Shown here: positions 17,751-27,477 of the stretch, piece after piece
How positions within the stretch are numbered: the first letter of the stretch is position 1
Layout of the letters: each line of letters opens with the position of its first letter
Assembly: GCA_029210725.1 (NCBI GenBank)
Contig: JARGFM010000004.1
Span: 118,288 to 182,287 of the forward strand
Direction of reading: 5' to 3'
DNA: 64,000 nucleotides
From: Bacteroidales bacterium
Lineage (GTDB): Bacteria > Bacteroidota > Bacteroidia > Bacteroidales > GCA-2748055
Program-made: the position numbers and the translations under genes
Notes under the pieces: generated by a model
The model's input: the letters and a program-made list of their open reading frames with translations, nothing else
What the model was told of the DNA's origin: nothing
Database searches by the model: none

Positions 17751-18914
17751 ATGAACACAGCGCAGCTAAAAGAGACTTTCTACAGTTTATATGGAGAGAA
17801 TGAACACAGAACCCGCCTCTTTTTCTCCCCCGGACGGGTAAACCTGATCGGGGAGCACACCGACTACAACGGTGGGTATGTATTTCCGTGTGCACTCTCC
17901 TTTGGCACCTACCTGGCATTAAGAAAAAACAACAAACGCCTGGTTCGCTTTGCCACTGCCAATTTTGACCACCGGGGTGAGGTGAATCTCGACGAGCCCT
18001 TTGAAAAAGAGGGCAAATCCTGGATCAATTATCCGGTGGGTGTGTTAAACGAGCTGCGAAAAAAAGCAAAAGAGATCGAGGGAGTGGACCTGTTTTACTC
18101 CGGAGATATTCCTAACGGGGCCGGGCTCTCCTCATCCGCCTCCATCGAGATGGTTACCGCTTTTGCCGTGAACGAGATTTTTGCTTTTGGGATGGACCGG
18201 ATGGAGCTGGTTAAACTCTCACAAAAGGCAGAAAATAATTTTGTGGGAGTAAACTGCGGCATTATGGACCAGTTTGCCTCGGGGATGGGAGCCGCTGATC
18301 ATGCCCTGTTTCTGAATTGTGACACACTTGATTACGAGCGCGTTCCACTGAAACTCAAGGGAATGAAGATCGTCATTGCCAACACCAATAAGCGGAGGGG
18401 ACTGGCCGACTCAAAATACAATGAGCGAAGGGCACAGTGTGAATCGGCCGTAGAGATTCTTGGCAGCGGGAAAAAGATCAGGAACCTGAGCGATCTGAAC
18501 CTGGAGGAGTTTAACGGCCTTTCCCCCCTCATTGAGGACGAAACCATCCGGAAACGGGCCCGCCATGTGATTACCGAAAACAACCGTACCCTGGGTGCCA
18601 TAGAAGCCCTCAGCCAGGGGGATATCGTGTCTTTTGGCCGGTTGATGAACCAGTCGCACGATTCGCTGCGGGACGATTATGAGGTAAGCGGAACCGAGCT
18701 CGACACCCTGGTGGAGGAGGCTCGTAAAATAGAGGGGACCATCGGCAGCAGGATGACCGGTGCCGGATTTGGCGGATGCACGGTAAGCATTGTCAAAGAG
18801 GAGCAGGTGGAGACCTTTATCCGGGAGGTTGGCCGGGCCTATAAGGAGCGGACCGGCCTTACTGCCGATTTCTACGTGGCAGAGGTGGGCGACGGGTCCA
18901 AAGAGATCGTCTGA
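17751..18914 (+). CDS. galK: Galactokinase
   Basis: 387 residues, the usual length. The galactokinase signature G-R-V-N-L-I-G-E-H-T-D-Y-N-G-G is at about residues 28-42, the GHMP ATP-binding loop I-P-N-G-A-G-L-S-S-S-A-S near 120-131, and G-A-G-F-G-G-C near 335-341. It phosphorylates galactose at C1 in the Leloir pathway. No galT or galE is adjacent; galM lies 11 kb away on the other strand. Its stop is 3 bases from the stop of the convergent GH3 gene. Confidence 0.95.
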   Translation: MNTAQLKETFYSLYGENEHRTRLFFSPGRVNLIGEHTDYNGGYVFPCALSFGTYLALRKNNKRLVRFATANFDHRGEVNLDEPFEKEGKSWINYPVGVLNELRKKAKEIEGVDLFYSGDIPNGAGLSSSASIEMVTAFAVNEIFAFGMDRMELVKLSQKAENNFVGVNCGIMDQFASGMGAADHALFLNCDTLDYERVPLKLKGMKIVIANTNKRRGLADSKYNERRAQCESAVEILGSGKKIRNLSDLNLEEFNGLSPLIEDETIRKRARHVITENNRTLGAIEALSQGDIVSFGRLMNQSHDSLRDDYEVSGTELDTLVEEARKIEGTIGSRMTGAGFGGCTVSIVKEEQVETFIREVGRAYKERTGLTADFYVAEVGDGSKEIV

Positions 18915-18917
18915 TCC

Positions 18918-21518
18918 TTAGCGGACCATCAGCTCTGTTCTCAGCAGATCCTCAGAGGCCGACGAAGGCCCCACCAGGATCTCGTACATCCCGGGTTCCA
19001 CCACATAATCCCCCGCTTCCGGATCCCAGTAGGATAATTCCTCCGGACCCAGTGTCATGGTTGCCACAATCGTTTGTCCCGCTTTCACCTTTATCCGTTC
19101 AAATCCCCGGAGATCTTTTACAGGTCGGGCCTCCTCTGATTCCACATCCCGGATATAGAGCTGCACCACCTCTTCTCCGTCCCGCTCCCCGGTATTGCTC
19201 ACCTCCACACTTACGGTAAGGGATTCGCCCTGGCCAATCTCGTTCCGCTCCAGGATCAGATTATCATAGAAAAAAGTGGAATAACTCAGGCCATAGCCAA
19301 AGGGATAGAGCACCTCCCCTTCGAAATAGCGATAGGTGCGAGCGGCCATATCATAGTTCTCAAAGGGCGGCAGGTCATTCACGGACCTGTAGAAAGTCAC
19401 CGGCAGTCTTCCGGCCGGATTATAATCCCCGAACAGGACATCGGCAACTGCTTCGCCAGCTGCCTCGCCTCCATACCAGGCCTGCAGGATGGCCGGAACC
19501 GTTTTTTGTTCCGCTGTAACAGAAACGGCCGAACCGGTCATCAGCACCAGGCTTACCGGCTTGCCGGTGGCCGCGATCTGCCGGATCAGTTGCCGCTGGA
19601 CAGCCGGCAGATCCAGCGAGGTTCTGTCCCCTGCCTGGAAACCCTCCAGTTCCAGTCCCCGCATCTCCTCCCCTTCCAGCCGGGCAGTAAGCCCCATAAC
19701 CAGTACCACCTGATCGGCCCAGCGGGCAGCCTGCAGGGCTTCCCAGGCCAGGGGCAACCCGGGTTCCTCCCAGTGCAGGGTGCAGGTGAAATCGCCGTGA
19801 ATGTCCTGCCCCAGAACCTGAATCTCATAGGCCCTGCCTGCCACCAGGTCCACTTTTTGGTAAACCTGGTTGGGATGATGAATATTGTGATGACGAATCA
19901 GAGTATCGCCCTCAAAAACAAACTTAAAGAACTTACCATTTACTCCCAGAGCATGGGTGCCGCTCTTTTCCGGAACCAGGTATCCGCTCCACTTCACCGT
20001 ATAATTGTCGTCTGTCAGCCCCTCCACCGGAGGCTCCCCGTCCCACCAGTAAAAATCCACCTGCTCATCGGTCCGCTCCAGAAGAGGCGGCCCCAGCAGA
20101 TTTAAATCCGGATAGAAAGCAGCCTTCATCCCATTTTCATGCATCTCCTCCGAAGTAAACAGGTTTTCGGGTGGTACGGCAGTCAGGTAGGGTAAAGCGC
20201 TGTGATGCGGACAGCCCTGTGCATAACGCACTTCGGCAGCGGCTCCCAGCTTGGCCCTGATGCCGTCCAGCACGCTCACCGGGGCCACCGGTGTCCCGTT
20301 GTAGTTCCCGTTCTGTACATCCACGTTATGAGCATTCGGACCAATCACGGCCACACGCTTCAGCTCCTTGCTCAGGGGGAGCGTATTCCTGTCGTTCTTA
20401 AGCAGCACCATGGACTTACGTGCCATCTCCCTGGCTATCTCTTTATGAGCTTCCGCAGCCAGGGTATCCACCGGGATGGAGGACCAGGGAAGCATCTCAT
20501 CCGGATCGAACATGCCCAGTTTCATACGGGCCAGCATCAGCCGCCCGGTTGCCTCATCAATTTCCTTCTCAGTGATAAGCCCCTGCTTAACTGCCTCAAC
20601 CAGGCCTTCATACTGATCCCCACAGTTCAGATCTGTCCCCGACAGGACCCCCAGGGCCGCTGCCTCCTCCCTGGTCTCAACTACCTGATGGCCCTGGTGA
20701 AAATCATAAATGGCCCCGCAATCGGAGACTATGTACCCCCGAAAACCCAGCTCTCCTCTCAGCAGTTCCTCCTGCAAAGGGGCACTGCCGCAGCAGGGTT
20801 CTCCCTGGTAACGGTTATAGGCACACATGACCGAATAGACCTGTCCTTTCTCGACGGTTTTCTTAAATGCAGGCAGATAGGTATCCCTGAAATCCCGCTC
20901 ACTGACCACGGCATCAAACTCGTGCCGCAGGGGCTCGGGTCCGCTGTGCACGATATAATGTTTGGAAGTGGCCACCGTTTTCAGGTAACGGGGATCATCT
21001 CCCTGCAGTCCCCGGATAAACTGTACCCCCATCTCGCCGGTCAGGTACGGATCCTCCCCGTAAGTCTCATGTCCCCTGCCCCAGCGGGGATCCCTGAAGA
21101 TATTGATATTGGGCGACCAGAAAGTAAGGCCCTGGTACATCCCGTGCTTCCCCCTGGAGAAGTAGTCGTGATACTTGGCCCTGGCCTCCGTGGAGGTCAC
21201 ATCGGCCATGCGAAACATCATGTCCCGGTCAAAGGTGGCCGCCATCCCGATGGCCTGAGGAAAGACAGTTGCCTTTCCGGAGCGGGCCACCCCGTGCAGA
21301 CATTCGTTCCACCAGTTATACTCCGGAATACCCAGCCGCTCCACCGCATCGGCATAGTGGGTGAGCTGACCCACCTTCTCCTCCAGGCTCATCCGGGAGA
21401 CCAGGTCGGCCGCCCGGGTTTCAAAATCAAGATCAGTATCCAGGTAAGGCAGGCGCTTCCCTTCACAGGAGAAAAGCAATAAAAACAGGCAAAAGATGGA
21501 CAGGGTCTTCAGTTTCAT
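18918..21518 (-). CDS. GH3 beta-glycosidase lipoprotein with PA14 insert
   Basis: 866 residues from the ATG at 21518, which begins a lipoprotein signal peptide with the lipobox L-F-S-C. The GH3 N domain shows W-W-N-E-C-L-H-G-V-A, T-F-W-S-P-N-I-N-I-F-R-D-P-R-W-G-R-G-H-E-T-Y-G and the nucleophile Asp at about residue 264 in I-V-S-D-C-G-A. A PA14 domain (about 470-600) is inserted in the C domain, and a fibronectin-III-like domain ends the protein. The W-W-N-E-x-L-H-G-V motif is that of the beta-xylosidase/arabinosidase branch. A role in trimming plant oligosaccharides in the periplasm is likely. An upstream in-frame extension to 21689 has no such features and is rejected. Confidence 0.92.
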   Translation of the reverse strand: MKLKTLSIFCLFLLLFSCEGKRLPYLDTDLDFETRAADLVSRMSLEEKVGQLTHYADAVERLGIPEYNWWNECLHGVARSGKATVFPQAIGMAATFDRDMMFRMADVTSTEARAKYHDYFSRGKHGMYQGLTFWSPNINIFRDPRWGRGHETYGEDPYLTGEMGVQFIRGLQGDDPRYLKTVATSKHYIVHSGPEPLRHEFDAVVSERDFRDTYLPAFKKTVEKGQVYSVMCAYNRYQGEPCCGSAPLQEELLRGELGFRGYIVSDCGAIYDFHQGHQVVETREEAAALGVLSGTDLNCGDQYEGLVEAVKQGLITEKEIDEATGRLMLARMKLGMFDPDEMLPWSSIPVDTLAAEAHKEIAREMARKSMVLLKNDRNTLPLSKELKRVAVIGPNAHNVDVQNGNYNGTPVAPVSVLDGIRAKLGAAAEVRYAQGCPHHSALPYLTAVPPENLFTSEEMHENGMKAAFYPDLNLLGPPLLERTDEQVDFYWWDGEPPVEGLTDDNYTVKWSGYLVPEKSGTHALGVNGKFFKFVFEGDTLIRHHNIHHPNQVYQKVDLVAGRAYEIQVLGQDIHGDFTCTLHWEEPGLPLAWEALQAARWADQVVLVMGLTARLEGEEMRGLELEGFQAGDRTSLDLPAVQRQLIRQIAATGKPVSLVLMTGSAVSVTAEQKTVPAILQAWYGGEAAGEAVADVLFGDYNPAGRLPVTFYRSVNDLPPFENYDMAARTYRYFEGEVLYPFGYGLSYSTFFYDNLILERNEIGQGESLTVSVEVSNTGERDGEEVVQLYIRDVESEEARPVKDLRGFERIKVKAGQTIVATMTLGPEELSYWDPEAGDYVVEPGMYEILVGPSSASEDLLRTELMVR

Positions 21519-21558
21519 GACAAGCCGCTTAAAAGGTTTATCAATGTTACAAAATTTA

Positions 21559-21588
21559 TTGTTAATCGCTCTGATCTCACTATCTTGA
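21559..21588 (+). promoter_or_regulatory. Candidate promoter of the S9 peptidase gene
   Basis: TTG (21559-21561), a 19-base spacer and TATCTTGA (21581-21588) approximate the Bacteroidota promoter; the spacing is right but the -7 box ends GA in place of TG. It lies 32 bases before the ATG. Confidence 0.35.
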
Positions 21589-21620
21589 GCGATGGCTTGT
21601 AAACAAATTAAGCATTCACG

Positions 21621-23801
21621 ATGAAACACGCATTTACCACCATTTCCCTTTTTTTTATACTTGCAGCGGCAGTTCAGGCACAGGAGCAAGCATCACTTAC
21701 AGAAGCAGACTACCGGCAGGCTGCAGCCATGCTCCGGGGCAATGTCGATAAACTTATTGATAAGGACATCAGGCCGCAATGGACTGCCGACGGAAGGATC
21801 TGGTACCGCTGTCTGACCGAAACCCGGGGGGAGTATAAACTGGTAAACCCGCAGAACGGAAAAGTGATCACTGCAGAGTCCAGGGAAGATTTGTTTGAAA
21901 AAGGATCGGTGGAACAGGAAGAGAGGAGAGGATCGCGCACGGAGTCCCTTTCTCCCGATGGCAGGCATGTGGTTTTTATTAAGGACTGGAACCTGTGGAT
22001 CAGAGAGGTGGAAAGCGGTGAGGAAAGGGCCCTGACCACCGATGGAATCAAGAACTTTGGCTATGCCACCGACAATGCAGGATGGAAACGCAGCGACAGG
22101 CTCATCCTGAGCTGGTCGCCCGACTCCAGAAAGATCGCCACCTTTCAGCAGGATCAAAGACATGTCAGCAGCATGTACCTGGTGAAAACCACGGTAGGCG
22201 CCCCGGAACTGATGGAATGGAAGTATCCCCTGCCCGGTGATGAGGATATCATCCGGATACACCGGGTAATCATCGATATTTCCGGAGAGCCCGGGGTGAT
22301 CCGTCTGAAACTGGCTCCTGATGCCCGCAGGGGAACCCTCTGCGATGATATCTCCTGCGAAGGAGGCCTGGACGATGTGGCCTGGAGCGAGGACAGCAAA
22401 AAGCTGGTTTTTGTGTCCACCAGCCGCGACCACAAAGAGGAACATGTGCGGATTGCCGATTGCGAGACCGGGGAGGTCAGGGATATTTTTGAAGAAATCG
22501 TTGAGACCCAGTATGAATCGGGCCAGGGGACTATCAACTGGAAATACTTTTCCGGAACCAATGAAATCATCTGGTATTCGGAACGAAGCGACTGGGGCCA
22601 TCTCTACCTCTACGACGCCCTTTCGGGAAAGAAAAAACATCCCATCACTTCAGGGGATTTTGTCGTCAGGGAAATACTGGAAATCGATAAGGAAAAGCGC
22701 CTTATCTACTTTATTGCCAGCGGAAAGGAGGAAGGTAATCCCTATTACCGCTACCTCTACCGGGTGAATTTCAGCGGAGAAAACCTGACCCTGCTGACGC
22801 CCGAAACCGGCGATCACAGCATCCGGTTTTCCCCGGATGGAAAGGCCTTTATCGACTCCTACTCGCAATCCCACATCCCCCCGGTGCACCTGGTACGGAA
22901 TACCAGCGGTGAACTGCTTACCGGGCTGGAGCAAACCGATATTTCCAGGCTGCAGGCCAGTGGCTGGAAAGTTCCCCTTCCATTCACCGTCCGTTCGGCC
23001 AACGATCGTTGGGATTTGTACGGAATTATGCATACTCCTTCTGAAATGGATCCGGATCAGAAGTACCCGGTGATCGTCTATATCTATCCGGGGCCCCAGG
23101 GTGGCAGTGTGCGCTCCTGGAGCTTTATGGCCGCCCGGGGAGATAATCAGGCCCTGGCCGAACTGGGATTTGTGGTGGTGGCCCTGGAAGGAAGCTGCAA
23201 TCCCAACCGGTCGAAATCCTTCCACGATGCCTGCTACGGGGATATGGGTGAAAATACACTCCCCGACCAGGTGGCCGGCCTGAAACAGCTGAAGCAGAGA
23301 TTCCCCTTCCTGGATCTGGACCGCGTGGGAATCTGGGGCCACTCCGGGGGAGGATTTGCCACCGCTGCTGCCATGTTCAAATACCCGGATTTATTCAAAG
23401 TGGGGATCGCCGAATCGGGCAATCACGACAACCGGAATTACGAAGACGACTGGGGGGAACGGTACATCGGACTTGAAGTCCCGGACAGTGAAGGGCTAAG
23501 CAACTACCACCGGCAGGCCAACCAGACCCATGCAGAAAACCTGAAGGGTAAACTATTCCTGATTCACGGGGGCATGGACGACAATGTTCCGCCCTACAAC
23601 ACCTACCTGGTGGCCGATGCACTGATCAAAGCACAGAAAGATTTTGATTTCCTGCTGCTCCCCAATGCCCGTCATGGCTATGGCAGCGACGGCAACTACA
23701 TCATGCGCAGGCGCTGGGACTATTTTGTGTTCCACCTCCTGCGGGCAACGCCGCCAAAGGAATTTAAAATTGAGATCGATTCAGACCCGAGAACCAGTTA
23801 A
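21621..23801 (+). CDS. Exported S9-family (DPP IV-like) serine peptidase
   Basis: 726 residues: signal peptide (1-20, V-Q-A-Q), a beta-propeller N domain with DPP IV-type repeats, and an alpha/beta hydrolase domain. The nucleophile is Ser575 in G-H-S-G-G-G, with Asp in G-G-M-D-D-N-V-P (about 653) and His in A-R-H-G-Y-G (about 685). The Glu-Glu motif that binds the substrate N-terminus in true DPP IV is not evident, unlike the second S9 gene at 41754, so specificity may differ. It likely works in the periplasm. It is followed after 71 bases by a small fragment gene. Confidence 0.9.
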   Translation: MKHAFTTISLFFILAAAVQAQEQASLTEADYRQAAAMLRGNVDKLIDKDIRPQWTADGRIWYRCLTETRGEYKLVNPQNGKVITAESREDLFEKGSVEQEERRGSRTESLSPDGRHVVFIKDWNLWIREVESGEERALTTDGIKNFGYATDNAGWKRSDRLILSWSPDSRKIATFQQDQRHVSSMYLVKTTVGAPELMEWKYPLPGDEDIIRIHRVIIDISGEPGVIRLKLAPDARRGTLCDDISCEGGLDDVAWSEDSKKLVFVSTSRDHKEEHVRIADCETGEVRDIFEEIVETQYESGQGTINWKYFSGTNEIIWYSERSDWGHLYLYDALSGKKKHPITSGDFVVREILEIDKEKRLIYFIASGKEEGNPYYRYLYRVNFSGENLTLLTPETGDHSIRFSPDGKAFIDSYSQSHIPPVHLVRNTSGELLTGLEQTDISRLQASGWKVPLPFTVRSANDRWDLYGIMHTPSEMDPDQKYPVIVYIYPGPQGGSVRSWSFMAARGDNQALAELGFVVVALEGSCNPNRSKSFHDACYGDMGENTLPDQVAGLKQLKQRFPFLDLDRVGIWGHSGGGFATAAAMFKYPDLFKVGIAESGNHDNRNYEDDWGERYIGLEVPDSEGLSNYHRQANQTHAENLKGKLFLIHGGMDDNVPPYNTYLVADALIKAQKDFDFLLLPNARHGYGSDGNYIMRRRWDYFVFHLLRATPPKEFKIEIDSDPRTS

Positions 23802-23872
23802 AACCGGAGCGCCCCGTGATGATATATGGATCCTCCGGAAGGGTCCGCTATGATTTCTAAACAGATCGGCTC

Positions 23873-24067
23873 ATGGAAAAGAAAAGCGAAATAAGCCCCC
23901 GGGAACGGAAAGCTCTACTGCGAAAAATGCTGGTCCGCTTTTCCTTTCTTCCTCTGGTGTTTGCCCTGAGGATTCTCAACGAAGAAAAAGTCCTCAAAGA
24001 GAATCCGGAGGGATATAAGAAGTACTGTCAAAAAATCAGGTACCGGCTAATCCCCGGTATTTGGTAA
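23873..24067 (+). pseudogene. C-terminal fragment of an isoprenylcysteine methyltransferase-like protein
   Basis: The 64 codons end in a segment (L-R-I-L-N-E-E-K-V-L, E-G-Y-K-K-Y, I-R-Y-R-L-I-P-G-I-W) that matches the extreme C-terminus of ICMT/PEMT-type membrane methyltransferases, including one hydrophobic segment. Those proteins are usually 150-220 residues; the SAM-binding upstream part is missing, and an in-frame stop occurs at 23858. The first 18 codons are charged and look unrelated. It may be a remnant left by deletion, or a small reused ORF. Confidence 0.5.
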
Positions 24068-24096
24068 ATTCTTCAGACCATATAGAAACATATCAG

Positions 24097-24972
24097 ATGA
24101 AAACAAATGTAAGAGTATTGCTTTTGGTGCTGCTCCCTGTGTTTGGGCTTCCCTCCTGCGCAGAGGAAGAGGGCTGGACCAGCTTGCTGGATGAGAACCT
24201 TTCTCAATGGGACAGGTACCTGAGCTACAGTCACGAAGTGGGCTATGACGGGCAACAGCCCGTGGACCAGCATGGAAATTTAATCGCTCCCATTGGTCTG
24301 AACCAGGAAGGGTACGGGGTTTTTACCATGATCCAGGAGGACCAGGCACCGGTTTTAAGAGTCAGCGGAGAAGTATATGGCTGTGTGATCAGCAAACAGA
24401 GCTATTCCAATTATCATCTCCGTTTGCAGGTGAAATGGGGAGAAAAAAAGTGGGATCCAAGGAAAAACCTGCTGATGGACTCCGGAGTGCTCTACCATTC
24501 CATAGGGGACTACGGAATTGATCACTGGAGATCCTGGATGCTATCCCAGGAATTTCAGATTATGGAGGGTCATATGGGCGATTACTGGGGGATCGCAAAC
24601 TCTGCCATCGACATCCGGGCCTTTATCCCGGAGTATATCATGAATCCGGTTGCCGATCCGGGCCAGGACTTTCTCAAATTTGGAGCCGGCGAAGAGCTCC
24701 CGGGCTTTTGCCTTCGAAGTGCCAGTTATGAAAAACCTCGTGGAGAGTGGAATACACTGGAGCTAATATGCTATGAAGATAAGAGCCTGCACCTGATCAA
24801 TGGCGAGGTGGTCATGGTACTCCGGAATTCCAGATATGTGCAGGATGGAGAAAGCTTTCCCCTGACCAGAGGAAAGATCCAGTTGCAGAGCGAGGCTGCC
24901 GAAGTCTATTTTAAATCGATCGAAATCAGACCCCTGGAAACCCTTCCTGAGAGATTCAGATCTTTGTTTTAG
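24097..24972 (+). CDS. DUF1080-like lipoprotein (3-keto-disaccharide hydrolase fold)
   Basis: 291 residues. The ATG at 24097 opens a lipoprotein signal with lipobox G-L-P-S-C-A. The body has E-G-W-T-S-L-L-D-E-N-L-S-Q-W, L-R-L-Q-V-K-W-G, M-D-S-G-V-L-Y-H and E-F-Q-I-M-E-G, which is the concanavalin-like pattern of DUF1080. Members act on oxidised (3-keto) sugars or bind glycans; the exact role is open. An upstream TTG at 24061 is rejected because it overlaps the fragment gene and has no signal features. Confidence 0.78.
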   Translation: MKTNVRVLLLVLLPVFGLPSCAEEEGWTSLLDENLSQWDRYLSYSHEVGYDGQQPVDQHGNLIAPIGLNQEGYGVFTMIQEDQAPVLRVSGEVYGCVISKQSYSNYHLRLQVKWGEKKWDPRKNLLMDSGVLYHSIGDYGIDHWRSWMLSQEFQIMEGHMGDYWGIANSAIDIRAFIPEYIMNPVADPGQDFLKFGAGEELPGFCLRSASYEKPRGEWNTLELICYEDKSLHLINGEVVMVLRNSRYVQDGESFPLTRGKIQLQSEAAEVYFKSIEIRPLETLPERFRSLF

Positions 24973-25015
24973 CATGTCAGGACAGAAATCTGAAACCAGG
25001 AGTTGATAAAGAATT

Positions 25016-26280
25016 CTACTCCAACACCGTGTAGTATACCTCCAGTTTGGGCCGGAGTTGCTCCTCTTCATGATCACTGGACGAGAGGACCAGTATCTTG
25101 TAGGGGGATTCCTCCACAAACTTCAGACAAAACCCGTAACTGTCCGAGGGATGGCTTGTGTAATCTTCCACCAGGGAACTTATGTCCATATCCGGGAAAC
25201 TCTGGTTCGGGTAAATGGCACCACTCACTTGTACCAGATTGGAATACGACACAGCGGGCTGGGTGCTCCAGCTCACCGTCGACTCGTCCCAAGCGGTGAT
25301 CAGGCGCTGAATGGTAAAACTGGTTTCTCCCGAATGGCCCGTCGCATAGGCGGAACCCGGATTGAAGAATATAGACAGGTAAGCACTGTCAATGCTGGCT
25401 TCAGACGGAATGCCGCTCAGATCAAAATCTATGAGCGACCGGTTCACATTCAGAATTCCTTCCTGAGTCCAGGCATAGAGAAGCAGGTTCTCCATGCTTC
25501 CGTAGTTGTTGTCCGGCACCAGGAAACTGATAACCGCATCCCTCCCGCTGGCGGCGTCCGGCTGGACACTGAAATAGTATTGTTTTGGTTCGGGCATATC
25601 ATTCAGCTGGATGGTCATCAGGGCGGTGGAGGACAAAGACTGCTCATGGGAATCACTTACGGTGACCCGGACCAGTAAACTAGCTTTTGTTTCGTAGTCA
25701 AATCCGGTCGAATCCATTACATACAGGATCCCGCTGGCTGAATCAATGCGGACACTGGCAAAGTCGTCCGTTTCCTCCACCTGGAAGGACAGGCTTTGAT
25801 GAGACTCCTGGTCCGTGGCTGCCACCTGTCCGATTTCCTGACCCTTGCCCGGATTTTCATCGATGGAGAATTCCTGGGATTCAAGTTCCGGAGCGAATTC
25901 GTTCACATCCTCTATGCTGACCCGAATCTCCGCAGATGATTCCAGTGCTTCCTTCCTGTGCTCATCCGATACTGAAACTCTCAGGGTAATTGAGTTATAT
26001 GCTCGTAATTCAGGTTCGCCGGATCCAGCACGGATAAGGTTCCGCCTGATGGGTCTATGGTACAGATTCCTTCGTCGTTGCCATCAATGATCGCATATGC
26101 CAGGACCTGGCCTTCGTCCCGGTCAGAGGCTTCCACCCTGCCAATGACGGTTCCGGCCGGACTGTTTTCTTCCACGCTGAACTCCTGATCAACAATTTCC
26201 GGGGCAAACTCATTTTTATTACACGAAAAAAAGAGGGTACTTAACAGGAACGCGCCTGCAATTCTGCTGAGGGTTTTCAT
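25016..26280 (-). pseudogene. Frameshifted cadherin-repeat/DNRLRE lipoprotein
   Basis: The N part (26280-25981) has a lipoprotein signal (L-F-F-S-C-N) and a cadherin-like repeat beginning F-A-P-E-I-V-D-Q-E-F-S-V-E-E-N, then runs into a stop at 25981. The C part (open from 25906, where only a GTG could start it) continues with a second repeat F-A-P-E-L-E-S-Q-E-F-S-I-D-E-N and a DNRLRE/CBM96-like domain (D-A-V-I-S-F, R-S-L-I-D-F-D-L-S-G-I-P, W-D-E-S-T-V-S-W). Reading on in the C-part frame from about 26001 gives A-Y-N-S-I-T-L-R-V-S-V-S-D-E-H, the normal end of the first repeat. One base is therefore missing near 26001-26004. If intact it would be about 420 residues, on the cell surface, binding glycan or protein. 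Confidence 0.82.
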
Positions 26281-26393
26281 AAATGTGCCGGTTTTGAATG
26301 GTTCATATAAGTAAGATACGGGCCAAAGAGACTAATAGTTGCTCCAGTTTTACTGTTTCAGGGCAAAATATTGAGCGTCACTCCCTGCAATGT

Positions 26394-27467
26394 TCAGTAT
26401 TTATGATCTTTCCGTTGTTTCTGATAGGTTTTTACCATTCTTCCAAACTCCTTTTCTTTTCTTTTTCTTTCCATCGCATCGGATTCAAAATGCTCTTTCT
26501 CCTTTTCCATTTTTCGGAAATTGAGATAGGAATCCTGCTCCAGTTCACCTCTTTCAAGGGCCGCAAGCACCGCACATCCTTTCTCACTGAGGTGTGTACA
26601 ATCTTTAAACCTGCAGTTTTGAGCAAAGGCCAGGATGGATTCAAAGGTAGTTTCCAGTCCGCCTCCTGCATCCGCTATTCCCACCTCCCGCATGCCGGGA
26701 TTATCTATCAGGATACCTCCCTGGTCGAGCACGACCAGCTCCCGGTGGCTGGTGATGTGCCTTCCTTTGTTCACACTTCCACTGATCTCACCTGTTTTCA
26801 TTTGCTGATTGCCGCAGAGATGATTGATCAGGGTGGATTTCCCGGCCCCGGAGCTACCAAGCAGGCAATAGGTCTTCCCTTTTTCGATAAGTCCGCCTAT
26901 GGAGTCATAGCCGATGGTCCGACTGCTGACCGGAAGGATGGGTACCCCGATAATCCGTTTCCCAAGCTGATCGATTTTTGACTGCAGCCGGGAGTCGCTG
27001 ATCAGATCGGTTTTGCTCAGTACAATAAAGGGTTCGATCCGGGCGGAATAGCATATGGTCAGGTACCTTTCCAATCTGTTTATATTAAAATCCCGGTCGA
27101 CAGCCTGCACCAGCAGGGCAACATCTATGTTCGCGGCAATGATCTGGCTCTGTCCGGGCTTCCCGGCCGCTTTTCTTTCCAGGACGCTTTTCCGCGGGTA
27201 AATCGTATGGATCAGAGCTTTTCCCTCGTCATATTGGGGAAAAGCCACCCAGTCACCCACCGCAGGAAAGTCCTTCCGGCTTTCTGCCGTGAAACGCAGA
27301 TTACCGATGAGCTCCGCATCCAGCTCCCCGCCGGGGCTTTTAAGCACATACCGCTCCTTGTGTTCAGAAATGACCCTCCCCAGTTCAAATCTGTCCAGGC
27401 CCTCCTGTTTTCTATATTGCTCAAGCTCGGGGGTGTATCCTAAATCCTGGTAAGTTCTTGTTTGCAC
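26394..27467 (-). CDS. rsgA: Ribosome small-subunit GTPase A
   Basis: 357 residues with an N-terminal OB-fold region, a circularly permuted GTPase domain (G4 as L-S-K-T-D first, then G1 in G-S-S-G-A-G-K-S-T-L, then G3 in D-N-P-G-M-R-E) and a zinc finger near the C-terminus (C-R-F-K-D-C-T-H-L-S-E-K-G-C). It checks late 30S ribosome assembly. A GTG at 27467 is the only good start; no in-frame ATG lies near the N-terminal family start. It follows the M1 peptidase gene by 10 bases and may be co-transcribed with it and galM. Confidence 0.93.
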   Translation of the reverse strand: MQTRTYQDLGYTPELEQYRKQEGLDRFELGRVISEHKERYVLKSPGGELDAELIGNLRFTAESRKDFPAVGDWVAFPQYDEGKALIHTIYPRKSVLERKAAGKPGQSQIIAANIDVALLVQAVDRDFNINRLERYLTICYSARIEPFIVLSKTDLISDSRLQSKIDQLGKRIIGVPILPVSSRTIGYDSIGGLIEKGKTYCLLGSSGAGKSTLINHLCGNQQMKTGEISGSVNKGRHITSHRELVVLDQGGILIDNPGMREVGIADAGGGLETTFESILAFAQNCRFKDCTHLSEKGCAVLAALERGELEQDSYLNFRKMEKEKEHFESDAMERKRKEKEFGRMVKTYQKQRKDHKY

Positions 27468-27477
27468 TTTGATATCT

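Noticed and set aside
20202..21482. 426-codon plus-strand open frame antisense to the GH3 gene
   Set aside because: It mirrors the conserved GH3 coding sequence in the opposite strand, shows no motif, signal or promoter; long antisense frames are common here because of the codon bias.
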